From contig CM060704.1 in NCBI GenBank assembly GCA_030686995.1, positions 116,042,042-116,106,041 of the forward strand: a DNA stretch of 64,000 nucleotides, given 5' to 3'. The stretch's first letter is position 1, and the number at the start of each line of letters is the position of its first letter. The translations under genes were made by a program, and so were the position numbers. The stretch comes from Artemisia argyi. Taxonomy: Eukaryota > Streptophyta > Magnoliopsida > Asterales > Asteraceae. Under the pieces are notes generated by a model that did not search any database, was not told the origin of the DNA, and was given only the letters and a program-made list of their open reading frames with translations. Positions 34,549 through 47,900 of the stretch are shown here, piece after piece.

Positions 34549-37500
34549 CCCTTGATCAGTTTTTCTCTTGGAAGATGATGCACTTTAGATTCATACATGC
34601 ATATATAAACTTGTTTGTTTGTTTTACTATGCTTATTTATAACTACAAAGTGTATAATATATATGTGGCAGGTACGCACCTTGGAAGTGAGTGGGAGCTC
34701 TGCAGACGAAATTAGAAATTTTGAATTCAACTGCTTAGGGGAAGTGAGACTTTTAAGCATTTTGAAGCATCCATGTCTCGTAAATATTTTAGGCCATCAA
34801 ATATCTACCAAGTGGTTACCATCTCAAGATGGAACTCCCGGGCATCGTGTATTGCAATCTGCCATTTATATGGAGCATATAAAAGGGGGATCGTTAAAGG
34901 TAATTTTCATCAAGTTTTATTAAGAAATCAGATTTTTATTCAAATAGTATGATTTATGTTACCGTGTTCGATACACAATGTTACCATTTATATACACTCT
35001 CTAAAATAGTACTTGACATCTTTGAGTGAGTTTTACTTTTATGGGTCTTTCTAATACGTATTTTTTTTGTTCGCTGTAGGAAGTGGATTTATGGTCTTTT
35101 GGATGCCTACTATTGGAATTATTGACTTTGCAACTGCCTTATGCCGGTTTGAAGGAATCTAAAATTCATCAGCTAATTATGGTATGTACAACTCTCCATT
35201 ACCTCCTTGTTGAATTTGCATACTATTACCTCCTCTGTTGTGGTCGTACACCACAAAAGTAGACGTTGTGATGTGTATATCCATCTACATGTCAGTAAGA
35301 GTATGTTAAAAACCTGAAACCTAAAGAACTAATGTTGGGCCATCACTCTGTCACCTGCTAGTTGCATTGCTTGCTTTCTCTTATGTCATTCTAATGTATG
35401 GCTCAACCTGGGTCGCGTCTAAGGATAACGGATTGGATTGGTTTTGCCCGAAACGCTTTTGTTCAAAACCTTTGTATTTTAGCGACTTTCTGTGTTTGAC
35501 CACTTTTTTTGCTACACTTATTGTTACTCTTTTGAGAAAAACATATCCATTTTTGACGATGGGTCAAAATTTTATTATATCTTTAGTTTATATTTTGACT
35601 GATAACTGATGATAACTGATGGTATTTCTTTTTTCTAAACTTGCTTTATTTTTTATTATTATTTTTTTTTTCTTCTTCTTCTTCTTCCTAGAACGATGAA
35701 TTTAATAAAAACAACCTCTCTAGCAAGAAGCTAGAAGAGAAATTACACAGGCTTCATAAGCCAAGAGTTCAAACAATATACATTACGACCTCTACTTTTA
35801 AACCAAGAAAAAGAAAACAAACGGATTGAATAAAAAAGATCACTTTTCCTCGTACAATTAGAAGAAAAAGTAACGCTATTACGATACCGCCAAAAACACC
35901 ATGCCAAGGCCACCGTAATGACAAACTCGATCTTTATCCTTGTTTGAAGCTCTCCAATCGTCGAACCATTGGAACCAATCGAACCAAGAAGAAAACGCAG
36001 GCATGTCAATGTCGGTCCACATACGAACTAATCACTAAATGCCAAATGTTAGAAGCCACCTCACAACCAAAGAAGACATGGTCAACTGATTCATACCGGT
36101 TTTACATATCGGGCAAACAATGGAAGAGATCTCGAGGCCCCTCAACGATAAGTTTAACCGAGTAGGGAGTCTATCCAAGATAAGGTGCGAAATAAAAACA
36201 TTTACCTTTCGGGGTAACACTTTCGACCAAGTCATACAAGGGGAAATTGAGGGCAACATACAAGCATCGATGTAAATTCTGGTCCCTTGAACTGTAAAAG
36301 TACCGGTATCCTCCAAACTCCAATTCCACGAATCAGGACTATCCGAAAATTGAATCTACCCCAATTCAGAAACTAACAAGGCTAAAGAAGCTTCATTCTG
36401 TGAACCCAATACTTGTCTCTTCCAATTCCAAACCCATGCTTCATTATTTCTACGATCTGAGAGCAAACGGTCAACAATTACATCTAAATGGTACAACTGA
36501 TTAAACCTTGACATCAAATGACCATTACCATTCCAATTGTCCTTCAAAAACGAATAGAGGAACCATTCCCCACCTTATGACTTAAAGAATTTATCGGAAG
36601 AATATTACGATCGTGAAGCATAACATAAGACGAGATAATGGAAGACCAAACACCATTGCAATTACACCCTTTTAAATCAAGACCCGCTTCCACCCCATGA
36701 ATAGCTTTAATCACCGAGCCCATAAGGAGTCCGGATTATTGACGAATCTCCATCTCCATTTTTTGAAGAAGAGCAAGAACGCTTTTAAACTTCCAATTCC
36801 CATCCCACCTTTTTCAAAAGAGGCCAAAACATTCTCCCATTTAATCCATGCCATCTTCTTTTTCTCCCCATTCCCCCCCCCCCCCCCCCCCCCCCCCACA
36901 AAAAATAAATAAATAAAGAAGCCCGCAAAGATTCTAACAAATTAATGACAGAATCCGAGCATTTAAAGATGGCCATATAATATATCACAAGGCTTCCTAG
37001 AACTGACTTAATGAGAGCGGTTGAAGGCAAACGAGCAACAAGCTGCGCCGCTAGCCCTTTTAATTGGATTGCAAAGCTAACTCTTTTGTTAATGAAATGA
37101 AACGAACATTGTTAATGACAGATGAACTAGAGGCCTTGGGTCCAGTGGAAGATATTGAACACTCTGAATTGAAACTGAAGATTACAAAGAAGGCCCTGAG
37201 ATTTTTAATTGATATTTATCGGCAGTGTAGATCCTAGTGATAGTCCAACAGCAGAGGAACTTTACCAAATGCTTGTTGATTATTCAGACTTGACTAGTTC
37301 AAAATTGTAGTCTTATTGGTTTTTATTTGTCTTCGGCTGTAAGGTTAGGTTATATCACTGTATGAGTATTAGCGGTCGTTAGTGTATTGCATGTATGTCT
37401 GTTGTTTATTTCTTCCCAGGTGATTAGAGCCAGGGTGAAGCTGTGTTATGGATCTTATTTATTTCTATTACGGATACTGCCACTGTCAAATATTAGAGCC

Positions 37501-37640
37501 AGGTGAAGCTGTGTTGTGTATCTTCTTTATTTCTCTTTTGGATACCGTACACTTTACGTAATGTATCTATAAGGGATTGATGATCGCGCTTCGCATTGAT
37601 AGTATTTAGCCTGTATTCTTGTAAAAGAAAAGATGGTTAT
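34549..37640 (+). pseudogene. second, partial copy of the kinase 3' end (exons 8, 10, 11)
   Basis: The copy starts inside intron 7 (homologous to 27257). It keeps exon 8 (34672-34899) and exon 10 (35080-35181) with intact splice sites and reading frames. It lacks the whole exon 9 region with the HRD and DFD motifs: homology jumps from about 34960 to the end of intron 9 at about 35005. Exon 11 (about 37112-37293) is decayed by indels, and a LINE fragment separates exons 10 and 11. Without the catalytic exon and without exons 1-7 it cannot make a working kinase. Confidence 0.88.
35640..37105 (-). mobile_element. LINE 3' fragment (RT-associated zinc-binding domain), in pseudogene intron 10
   Basis: On the minus strand, 36035-36316 encodes a zf-RVT-like block: SKVLPRKVNVFISHLILDRL, PTRLNLSLRG and VCPICKTGMNQ, the C-terminal domain of plant LINE reverse transcriptases. 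Neighbouring frames (36356-36547, 35743-36009) give further parts of the LINE tail, broken by frameshifts. A T-rich run with (TTC)n at 35640-35695 is the reversed A-rich 3' end. A run of 25 C lies at 36873-36897. The right edge is set where kinase exon 11 homology resumes. Confidence 0.75.
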
Positions 37641-37645
37641 GTAAT

Positions 37646-39190
<1,545 letters not shown>

Positions 39191-39429
39191 TAAATCAAAT
39201 AAGGTCCGTTTGGTTTATAAGTGAGGTTCGATTAGGATATGGATTTGGTTTAGGATTTTTATTTGAGAGGTGTTTGTTATGTGGGTTTTGCACAGTTGGC
39301 ATGGCATAAAACATATAATAAAATGTTTGGTTACATCTTTGGGTTTCTAATTTGGGCATCATGCCCTCTGACAACCATCTGACCTTCCCCGCCACTGTTT
39401 AGCCAAGGATACACACATAAATAAATTTC

Positions 39430-40370
39430 CTTGGCATGGAGATCTCTGACGGGAAATACCAGCCTCAACCACATGTGGTTCAAGAATTACTAAAATTCAC
39501 AGATGAATTATCTTCACAAAAAATGATTCAACAGTTTCTTGGGTTAGTCAACTATATGTCTGATTTCCTGCCAAAACTGTCAAATCACACTTCCCTGTTG
39601 TTCCCCATGTTAAAATAGAATCCCCCACAGTGGACGCATAAACAACAGAAGCGGTGAAAGCAATCAAGCAACTAGCTGAAAAGATGCCTCCACTAAAGAT
39701 TCCTGTCTCTTCAGAAAAAAGAATCTGATGGATCTAAACACACACGCCTTGTGTTAGAATGATACTTTGAGTTATACTACCAAGTATGCGGAATCTACTT
39801 AGTAATACTTAGAAGTTTGATTGTGAGTAAAAGCAGTTGTATATGAATAATAACAATGTGTAAACCAAACTGTTAGCTCCAATATTATTAAGAATAATAA
39901 TACGAGTGATCTTTGTATCACTAGGGTTACAACCTTGAAGCTCTAAGAAATTCGTATCTCAAACCATAACCTAGGACCTCCTTTTATAGCACAAGGAGTC
40001 CTCTTTTACAAGATACATATAAGTCTAATAGAATAGGATATACACAAAATCTATTCTATATTTATCTATACAAGTTTCTTAACAATTATCCTGACAGCAG
40101 TAGTAATAATATGTACTAGTAGTGGTAATGAGTTTGCACTACTAGTGTATTCTTCAGCAGTTGTAATCTCCATGCTTAGCCGTGGTAACTGTTAGTGTAA
40201 TTCCCAACAGAATCCTTCAGACAAAGCAAGTGATGAGTGCTGGGGGAAATGGACATGTCTTCCTTCCCAAGAATGCTACAATTTAAAAGAAAAATGCTAC
40301 CTCATGCATAGCTTTTGAGGTGGTCAAACTGGTTCTCACAGTGGAAGTTCACAGTAAAACACATAAATAC
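39430..40370 (+). pseudogene. endogenous pararetrovirus (Caulimoviridae-like) polymerase remnant
   Basis: 39436-39618 encodes a short polymerase segment with QPHVVQELLKF, QQFLGLVNYMSDFLP and an in-frame stop, typical of the RT-RNase H junction of plant pararetroviruses. After the solo LTR (39726-40209), about 40210-40370 carries a more C-terminal RNase H part (for example LLRWSNWFSQW), again with a stop, and sequence between the two is missing. Only a fraction of one gene remains, with stops, a deletion and an insertion, so it is inert. A retroelement related to these viruses is the alternative. Confidence 0.7.
39726..40209 (+). mobile_element. copia solo LTR with exact 5-bp target duplication
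   Basis: The sequence starts TGATGGATCTAAAC and ends AATTCCCAACA, with GAATC on both sides (39721-39725 and 40210-40214). It is homologous in order to the copia LTR at 9562-10129 but in the opposite orientation, and is diverged. No internal copia sequence adjoins it, so it arose by LTR-LTR recombination. It interrupts the pararetrovirus remnant. Confidence 0.9.
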
Positions 40371-40496
40371 CATTCAATATATAATGTCCTAGTAGAATTG
40401 TTTGCAACTATTTACATTTACATTGACAAAAGTTTATATCATCTTTGAAACTATAAGCAAATGTCATAACAAAAATGCCAAGCCACAAAAATAATA

Positions 40497-40770
40497 CTCC
40501 CTCCATCCCAAATTAAGTGTCCATAATAAAAAATCTCAAAGTGTTAGGTGTAATAAATTATTACAATTGATTGTTAACCAAATGACAATTATACCCTCAA
40601 TTAATATAAAAGCACATATTTTTAGGTGTAATAAATTATTACAATCAATTGTTAATCAAATGACAAAATTGGAAATTTAGTCCTCAAGATTCCTTCATTT
40701 ATTGCAATGGACACTTAATATGGGACAATTAAAGATACCAATGTGGACACTTAATATGAGACGGAGGGAG
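40497..40770. mobile_element. Stowaway-like MITE (274 bp)
   Basis: It is bounded by TA (40495-40496 and 40771-40772). The ends CTCCCTCCATCCCAAATTAA and, reversed, CTCCCTCCGTCTCATATTAA are the terminal inverted repeats of Tc1/mariner-type Stowaway MITEs. Inside, a block around AGGTGTAATAAATTATTACA is duplicated (about 40540 and 40624), and GGACACTTAATATG occurs twice near the right end. No coding capacity. Confidence 0.9.
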
Positions 40771-41149
40771 TACAAGATAAGACTTTAATTCTAATTCATT
40801 TTTTAGTGTTGCCAACTTATACAAAAAGCACTTTGTAAACACTTGTAACTATGAAATAAATGCATTGTTTATTTTACTTGTCCTAGCTACTTTTTTTTTA
40901 TTTGAAAATTTATCAAGTTATAATGTAGTATGGTGTCATAATTTTTTTAATGGGTTTTCAGATAAATGTATTACTACAAAAAAGCGTTCAAGTACATAGG
41001 ATGTACGTGAAGTCTCATAACTCAGATCGTTACATAGGCAAAAAAAAAAAAAAAAAAACAAATGCATCATTTTTGCTTTAAACTAAACCTATTATAAGAA
41101 TGACAAACCAATCTTATGAACTACTATAAGGAAACAACCACTAACTAGA

Positions 41150-41978
41150 TTACATTTACCTCACATCGATATCAAATATAACCTAGCGTCTAATATGCCC
41201 TCGGAGAGTGATATCAAACGCATCACAAAATGCATGTTAATTGTTCTCCGGTTAAGTGCGATACCATATCTTCATTTCCTTCATAGAAGTCATACTCATC
41301 AAGTTCACGTAGATTTGGTTCATTAGTTCCGTTACCATATCGCTTATATGAAGGGGCTATAAAATGAGCAGTCTCATTATTATACTCTTCAACCTCACTT
41401 TCTGAATTACCATCTTGCACATTAATTGAAGTACTAGGGATAGAACCCGATTCCACAATCACACGATTATCCTTGTTAGCATCCTCTACACAATTAGGCG
41501 TTAGCCCATGTTTCTCTAAAGTATGCACCTCCTTTTTCACTAATGGAACTAACATGACCCACACCCCTAGCATCTTTCATGTCACCTATATTGCCTAAAG
41601 CATCAAAAGAATTTGAAGTATAAGTAGTATTAACAACCTGTGTAGTACACGGAACCTTCGGCTTTGGCTATCTAGAATGAATCTTCTTGTCATTCTTTGG
41701 TTGAACATGTTTGTAAACAAGATGTGACTTCGAACCAATATGAACACCACGAACCGTTTGCCTAGTTGCCTTTGTGTTCTTCAAAACATTGGAGACAAAA
41801 TTTTTGGTCGTTGGTCCAATACGTTGCCAAACACCTTGCAATTGGACATCTTGGTGGTTTCCACTCGTACTTAACTTAAATAGTGCTCGAAATATACCCA
41901 TCACCCTCTATTCTCGGGATTTCCACCACAAGAGTATCTTTCAAATCCAAATTAGTAAGAATGATTTCTTAAGAGCTC
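41150..41978 (-). pseudogene. LINE ORF1 (DUF4283 type), C-terminal part
   Basis: On the minus strand the reading goes through TNLDLKDTLVVEIPRIEG and VKYEWKPPRC (41960 to about 41860), then NVLKNTKATRQTVRG, then an acidic tail with SESEVEEYNNETAHF. This is the order after the DUF4283 domain in LINE ORF1 proteins of daisy-family genomes. Frameshifts and stops break it. The N-terminal DUF4283 part is at 49862-50810, so this gene was split by the block between them. Confidence 0.7.
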
Positions 41979-44900
41979 CAATTAGCCAAGATGCTTCTGC
42001 TAGCGCCTACCAGATTATGCCACGTGCCCGCTTTGACCAAAAATTTAAAACTTATATACGGAAACGATTTGACCCGTTACTGACCTCCTGTAACTCTTTT
42101 ATTAACTGAGTGAATTAAGTTACAAAATAGACATTGAGACTAATTTTAGAAGAAACTAGACTCCAATACTTTTAAAACGAGGGGTAGCACCCTAAAGTGC
42201 ATTAAGACTCCTAAAGTGCATTGATGACCCCTAAAGTGCACTACTGTCTCAAAATGACCCGTAACACTTTTTAACATAAAATCAACACTTTAAACCTATA
42301 TTTAAACACATGTAAAAATATACATTATACATTGTTTCCCAAAATTCTTGACCCGTTTGACACAAAACGGGTTAAAATGAACCTTGTCCCAAACACCCCT
42401 TTTTCTGCATGACCCTTTGGTGCACTATTGACCCATTTTTTCGGAAAACGATTTCTATATCGTGACATAACACCAAAACATCCAGAAATCATTAGGACTT
42501 TATAAACATCAAATATATGCATAAACTTGGTCATAAAGACCCGCGGAAATGTGCTTTACAAAGTGACGGGTATTATGCCAAAATACCCGTTTTGACCCAT
42601 TTACACTACAAACCACCTTTACCACTTCATTTTCCCACTAAACTTAACCAACATCATTAATATGACATAATAAAACGTTTCTATAATTATTTGACCCGTT
42701 TACAACCCAAAATGGGTATAAACTTACGTTATGCCAAACACCACTTTAACTTTGATTACAAACACTAGAACCATGCTATGATGCACCATTGACGACTTTA
42801 TTACATTCAATGACTATGACATACACTTTGACACGTGACAACAAGTTTACCAAAACCGTTAAAACTCTCGGGGTTACAACATTGAATGAGCTTGGTATCT
42901 ACCTAAGCTCTACTTTCTTACCATGCTTCTAATCTTCCGCATTAATAATCCTTAAGCCTTAGCTCAAGCTTACCATCTCCATCACACATAAACTTACAAA
43001 ACATGGTAAACATCTAAACCATAAGCACGAGGCTTAGTAAGCAAAACGATTATAACATAATATCATAATCATTCACACATTACGCATCATAAACCATTAA
43101 CCCATTTCAATCATTAAACATAACATATACATTCAATTACTTAAGGCGTTACTATTCCACCTCGACTATGTCTAAGGACACTTAATCTACACATCTCTTT
43201 CAAGTTATGTCATACAAGCCTTAACTTCACTTTCACATAAGCACAAACATTCCAAGTCATACAATTACCTTAACATAACAAATCACATAACACATAATAT
43301 ATGAAATCATAAGAACATCACATCATAATCGGTTTACTTACCTTGATTCCAAGCTAATGATATCAATTAGAGTCATCATCATCAACTCCATCATTAGCCT
43401 CTTCTTTACATCTTGTAGGGATGATTGCTAGGCACAATACTTTGGATTAGAACACTTAAACACCATGAATTTATCACCAAGCTTCATCTCCTTTCCCTCC
43501 TTTTCTTCATTTCACGACACACACACATACACTCAAACATTCTGGAATTCATGTGAAGATAAGAGGAACATTAGTAGATGGTAAGTTTTCCTAATTGGCA
43601 CATTAGGTCCCTCAAGTCCATTTACATCTAATTCAGCCACATGTAACTTTATTACTTATTTACTACATGGCAATATTAGTCCTTTAAGTCTACCTTTCTT
43701 ATGATAGTGACACATCATACTTACGTTATGCCAAACACCTCTTTAACTTTGATTACAAACACTCGAACCATACTATGATGCACCATTGACGACTTTATTA
43801 CATTCAATGACTATGACATACACTTTGACACTTGACAACACGTTTACCAAAACTGTTAAGACTCTCGGGGTTACAACATTGAATGAGCTTGGTATCTACC
43901 TAAGCTCTACTTTCTTACCATGCTTCTAATCTTCCGCATTAATAATCCTTAATCCTTAGCTCAAGCTTACCATCTCCATCACACATAAACTTACAAAACA
44001 TGGTAAACATCTAAACGATAAGCACGAGGCTTAGTAAGCAAAACGATTATAACATAATATCATAATCATTCGCACATTACGCATCATAAACCATTAACCC
44101 ATTTCAATCATTAAACATAACATATACATTCAATTACTTAAGGCGTTACTATTCCACCTTGTCTATGTCTAAGGACACTTAATCTACACATCTCTTTCAA
44201 GTTATGTCATACAAGCCTTAACTTCACTTTCACATAAGCACAAACATTCCAAGTCATACAATTACCTTAACATAACAAATCACATAACACATAATATATG
44301 AAATCATAAGAACATCATATCATAACCGGTTTATTTACCTTGATTCCAAGCTAATGATATCAATTAGAGTCATCATCATCAACTCCATCATTAGCCTCTT
44401 CTTTACATCTTGTAGGGATGATTGCTAGGCACAATACTTTGGATTAGAACACTTAAACACCATGAATTTATCACCAAGCTTCATCTCCTTTCCCTCCTTT
44501 TCTTCATTTCACGACACACACACATACACTCAAACATTTTGGAATTCATGTGAAGATAAGAGGAACATTAGTAGATGGTAAGTTTTCCTAATTGGCACAT
44601 TAGGTCCCTCAAGTCCATTTACTTCTAATTCAGCCACATGTAACTTTATTACTTATTTACTACATGGCAATATTAGTCCTTTAAGTCTACCTTTCTTATG
44701 ATAGTGACACATCATACTTACGTTATGCCAAACACCTCTTTAACTTTGATTACAAACACTCGAACCATACTATGATGCACCATTGACGACTTTATTACAT
44801 TCAATGACTATGACATACACTTTGACACTTGACAACACGTTTACCAAAACCGTTAAGACTCTCGGGGTTACAACATTGAATGAGCTTGGTATCTACCTAA

Positions 44901-47900
44901 GCTCTACTTTCTTACCATTCTTCTAATCTTCCGCATTAATAATCCTTAAGCCTTAGCTCAAGCTTACCATCTCCATCACACATAAACTTACAAAACATGG
45001 TAAACATCTAAACCAGAAGCACGAGGCTTAGTAAGCAAAACGATTATAACATAATATCATAATCATTCACACATTACGCATCATAAACCATTAACCCATT
45101 TCAATCATTAAACATAACATATCATTCAATTACTTAAGGCGTTACTATTCCACCTCGACTATGTCTAAGGACACCTAATCTACACATCTCTTTCAAGTTA
45201 TGTCATACAAGCCTTAACTTCACTTTCACATAAGCACAAACATTCCAAGTCATACAATTACCTTAACATAACAAATCACATAACACATAATATATGAAAT
45301 CATAAGAACATCATATCATAATCGGTTTACTTACCTTGATTCCAAGCTAATGATATCAATTAGAGTCATCATCATCAACTCCATCATTAGCCTCTTCTTT
45401 ACATCTTGTAGGGATGATTGCTAGGCACAATACTTTGGATTAGAACACTTAAACACCATGAATTTATCACCAAACTTCATCTCCTTTCCCTCATTTTCTT
45501 CATTTCACGACACACACACATACACTCAAACATTCTGGAATTCATGTGAAGATAAGAGGAACATTAGTAGATGGTAAATTTTCCTAATTGGCACATTAGG
45601 TCCCTCAAGTCCATTTACTTCTAATTCAGCCACATGTAACTTTATTACTTATTTACTACATGGCAATATTAGTCCTTTAAGTCTACCTTTCTTATGATAG
45701 TGACACATCATACTTATGTTATGCCAAACACCTCTTTAACTTTGATTACAAACACTCGAACCATACTATGATGCACCATTGACGACTTTATTACATTCAA
45801 TGACTATGACATACACTTTGACACTTGACAACACGTTTACCAAAACCGTTAAGACTCTCGGGGTTACAACATTGAATGAGCTTGGTATCTACCTAAGCTC
45901 TACTTTCTTACCATGCTTCTAATCTTCCGCATTAATAATCCTTAAGCCTTAGCTCAAGCTTACCATCTCCATCACACATAAACTTACAAAACATGGTAAA
46001 CATCTAAACCATAAGCACGAGGCTTAGTAAGCAAAACGATTATAACATAATATCATAATCATTCACACATTACGCATCATAAACCATTAACCCATTTCAA
46101 TCATTAAACATAACATATACATTCAATTACTTAAGGCGTTACTATTCCACCTTGACTATGTCTAAGGACACTTAATCTACACATCTCTTTCAAGTTATGT
46201 CATACAAGCCTTAACTTCACTTTCACATAAGCACAAACATTCCAAGTCATACAATTACCTTAACATAACAAATCACATAACAGATAATATATGAAATCAT
46301 AAGAACATCATATCATAATCGGTTTACTTACCTTGATTCCAAGCCAATGATATCAATTAGAGTCATCATCATCAACTCCATCATTAGCCTCTTCTTTACA
46401 TCTTGTAGGGATGATTGCTAGGCACAATACTTTGGATTAGAACACTTAAACACCATGAATTTATCACCAAGCTTCATCTCCTTTCCCTCCTTTTCTTCAT
46501 TTCACGACACACACACATACACTCAAACATTCTGGAATTCATGTGAAGATAAGAGGAACATTAGTAGATGGTAAGTTTTCCTAATTGGCACATTAGGTCC
46601 CTCAAGTCCATTTACTTCTAATTCAGCCACATGTAACTTTATTACTTATTTACTACATGGCAATATTAGTCCTTTAAGTCTACCTTTCTTATGATAGTGA
46701 CACATCATACTTACGTTATGCCAAACACCTCTTTAACTTTGATTACAAACACTCGAACCATACTATGATGCACCATTGACGACTTTATTACATTCAATGA
46801 CTATGACATACACTTTGACACTTGACAACACGTTTACCAAAACCGTTAAGACTCTCGGGGTTACAACATTGAATGAGCTTGGTATCTACCTAAGCTCTAC
46901 TTTCTTACCATGCTTCTAATCTTCCGCATTAATAATCCTTAAGCCTTAGCTCAAGCTTACCATCTCCATCACACATAAACTTACAAAACATGGTAAACAT
47001 CTAAACCATAAGCACGAGGCTTAGTAAGCAAAACGATTATAACATAATATCATAATCATTCACACATTACGCATCATAAACCATTAACCCATTTCAATCA
47101 TTATGCATAACATATCATTCAATTACTTAAGGCGTTACTATTCCACCTCGACTATGTCTAAGGACACCTAATCTACACATCTCTTTCAAGTTATGTCATA
47201 CAAGCCTTAACTTCACTTTCACATAAGCACAAACATTCCAAGTCATACAATTACCTTAACATAACAAATCACATAACACATAATATATGAAATCATAAGA
47301 GCATCATATCATAATCGGTTTACTTACCTTGATTCCAAGCTAATGATATCAATTAGAGTCATCATCATCAACTTCATCATTAGCCTCTTCTTTACATCTT
47401 GTAGGGATGATTGCTAGGCACAATACTTTGGATTAGAACACTTAAACACCATGAATTTATCACCAAACTTCATCTCCTTTCCCTCATTTTCTTCATTTCA
47501 CGACACACACACATACACTCAAACATTCTGGAATTCATGTGAAGATAAGAGGAACATTAGTAGATGGTAAGTTTTCCTAATTGGCACATTAGGTCCCTCA
47601 AGTCCATTTACTTCTAATTTAGCCACATGTAACTTTATTACTTATTTACTACATGGCAATATTAGTCCTTTAAGTCTACCTTTCTTATGATAGTGACACA
47701 TCATACTTACGTTATGCCAAACACCTCTTTAACTTTGATTACAAACACTCGAACCATACTATGATGCACCGTTGATGACTTTATTACATTCAATGACTAT
47801 GACATACACTTTGACACTTGACAACACGTTTACCAAAACCGTTAAGACTCTCGGGGTTACAACATTGAATGAGCTTGGTATCTACCTAAGCTCTACTTTC

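Noticed and set aside
36697..37030. Proline- or glycine-rich frames in three readings
   Set aside because: They are produced by the 25-C run and lie in a LINE fragment.
41774..42109. 111-codon plus-strand frame
   Set aside because: It runs antisense to the LINE ORF1 remnant and crosses into the inserted repeat; no independent support.
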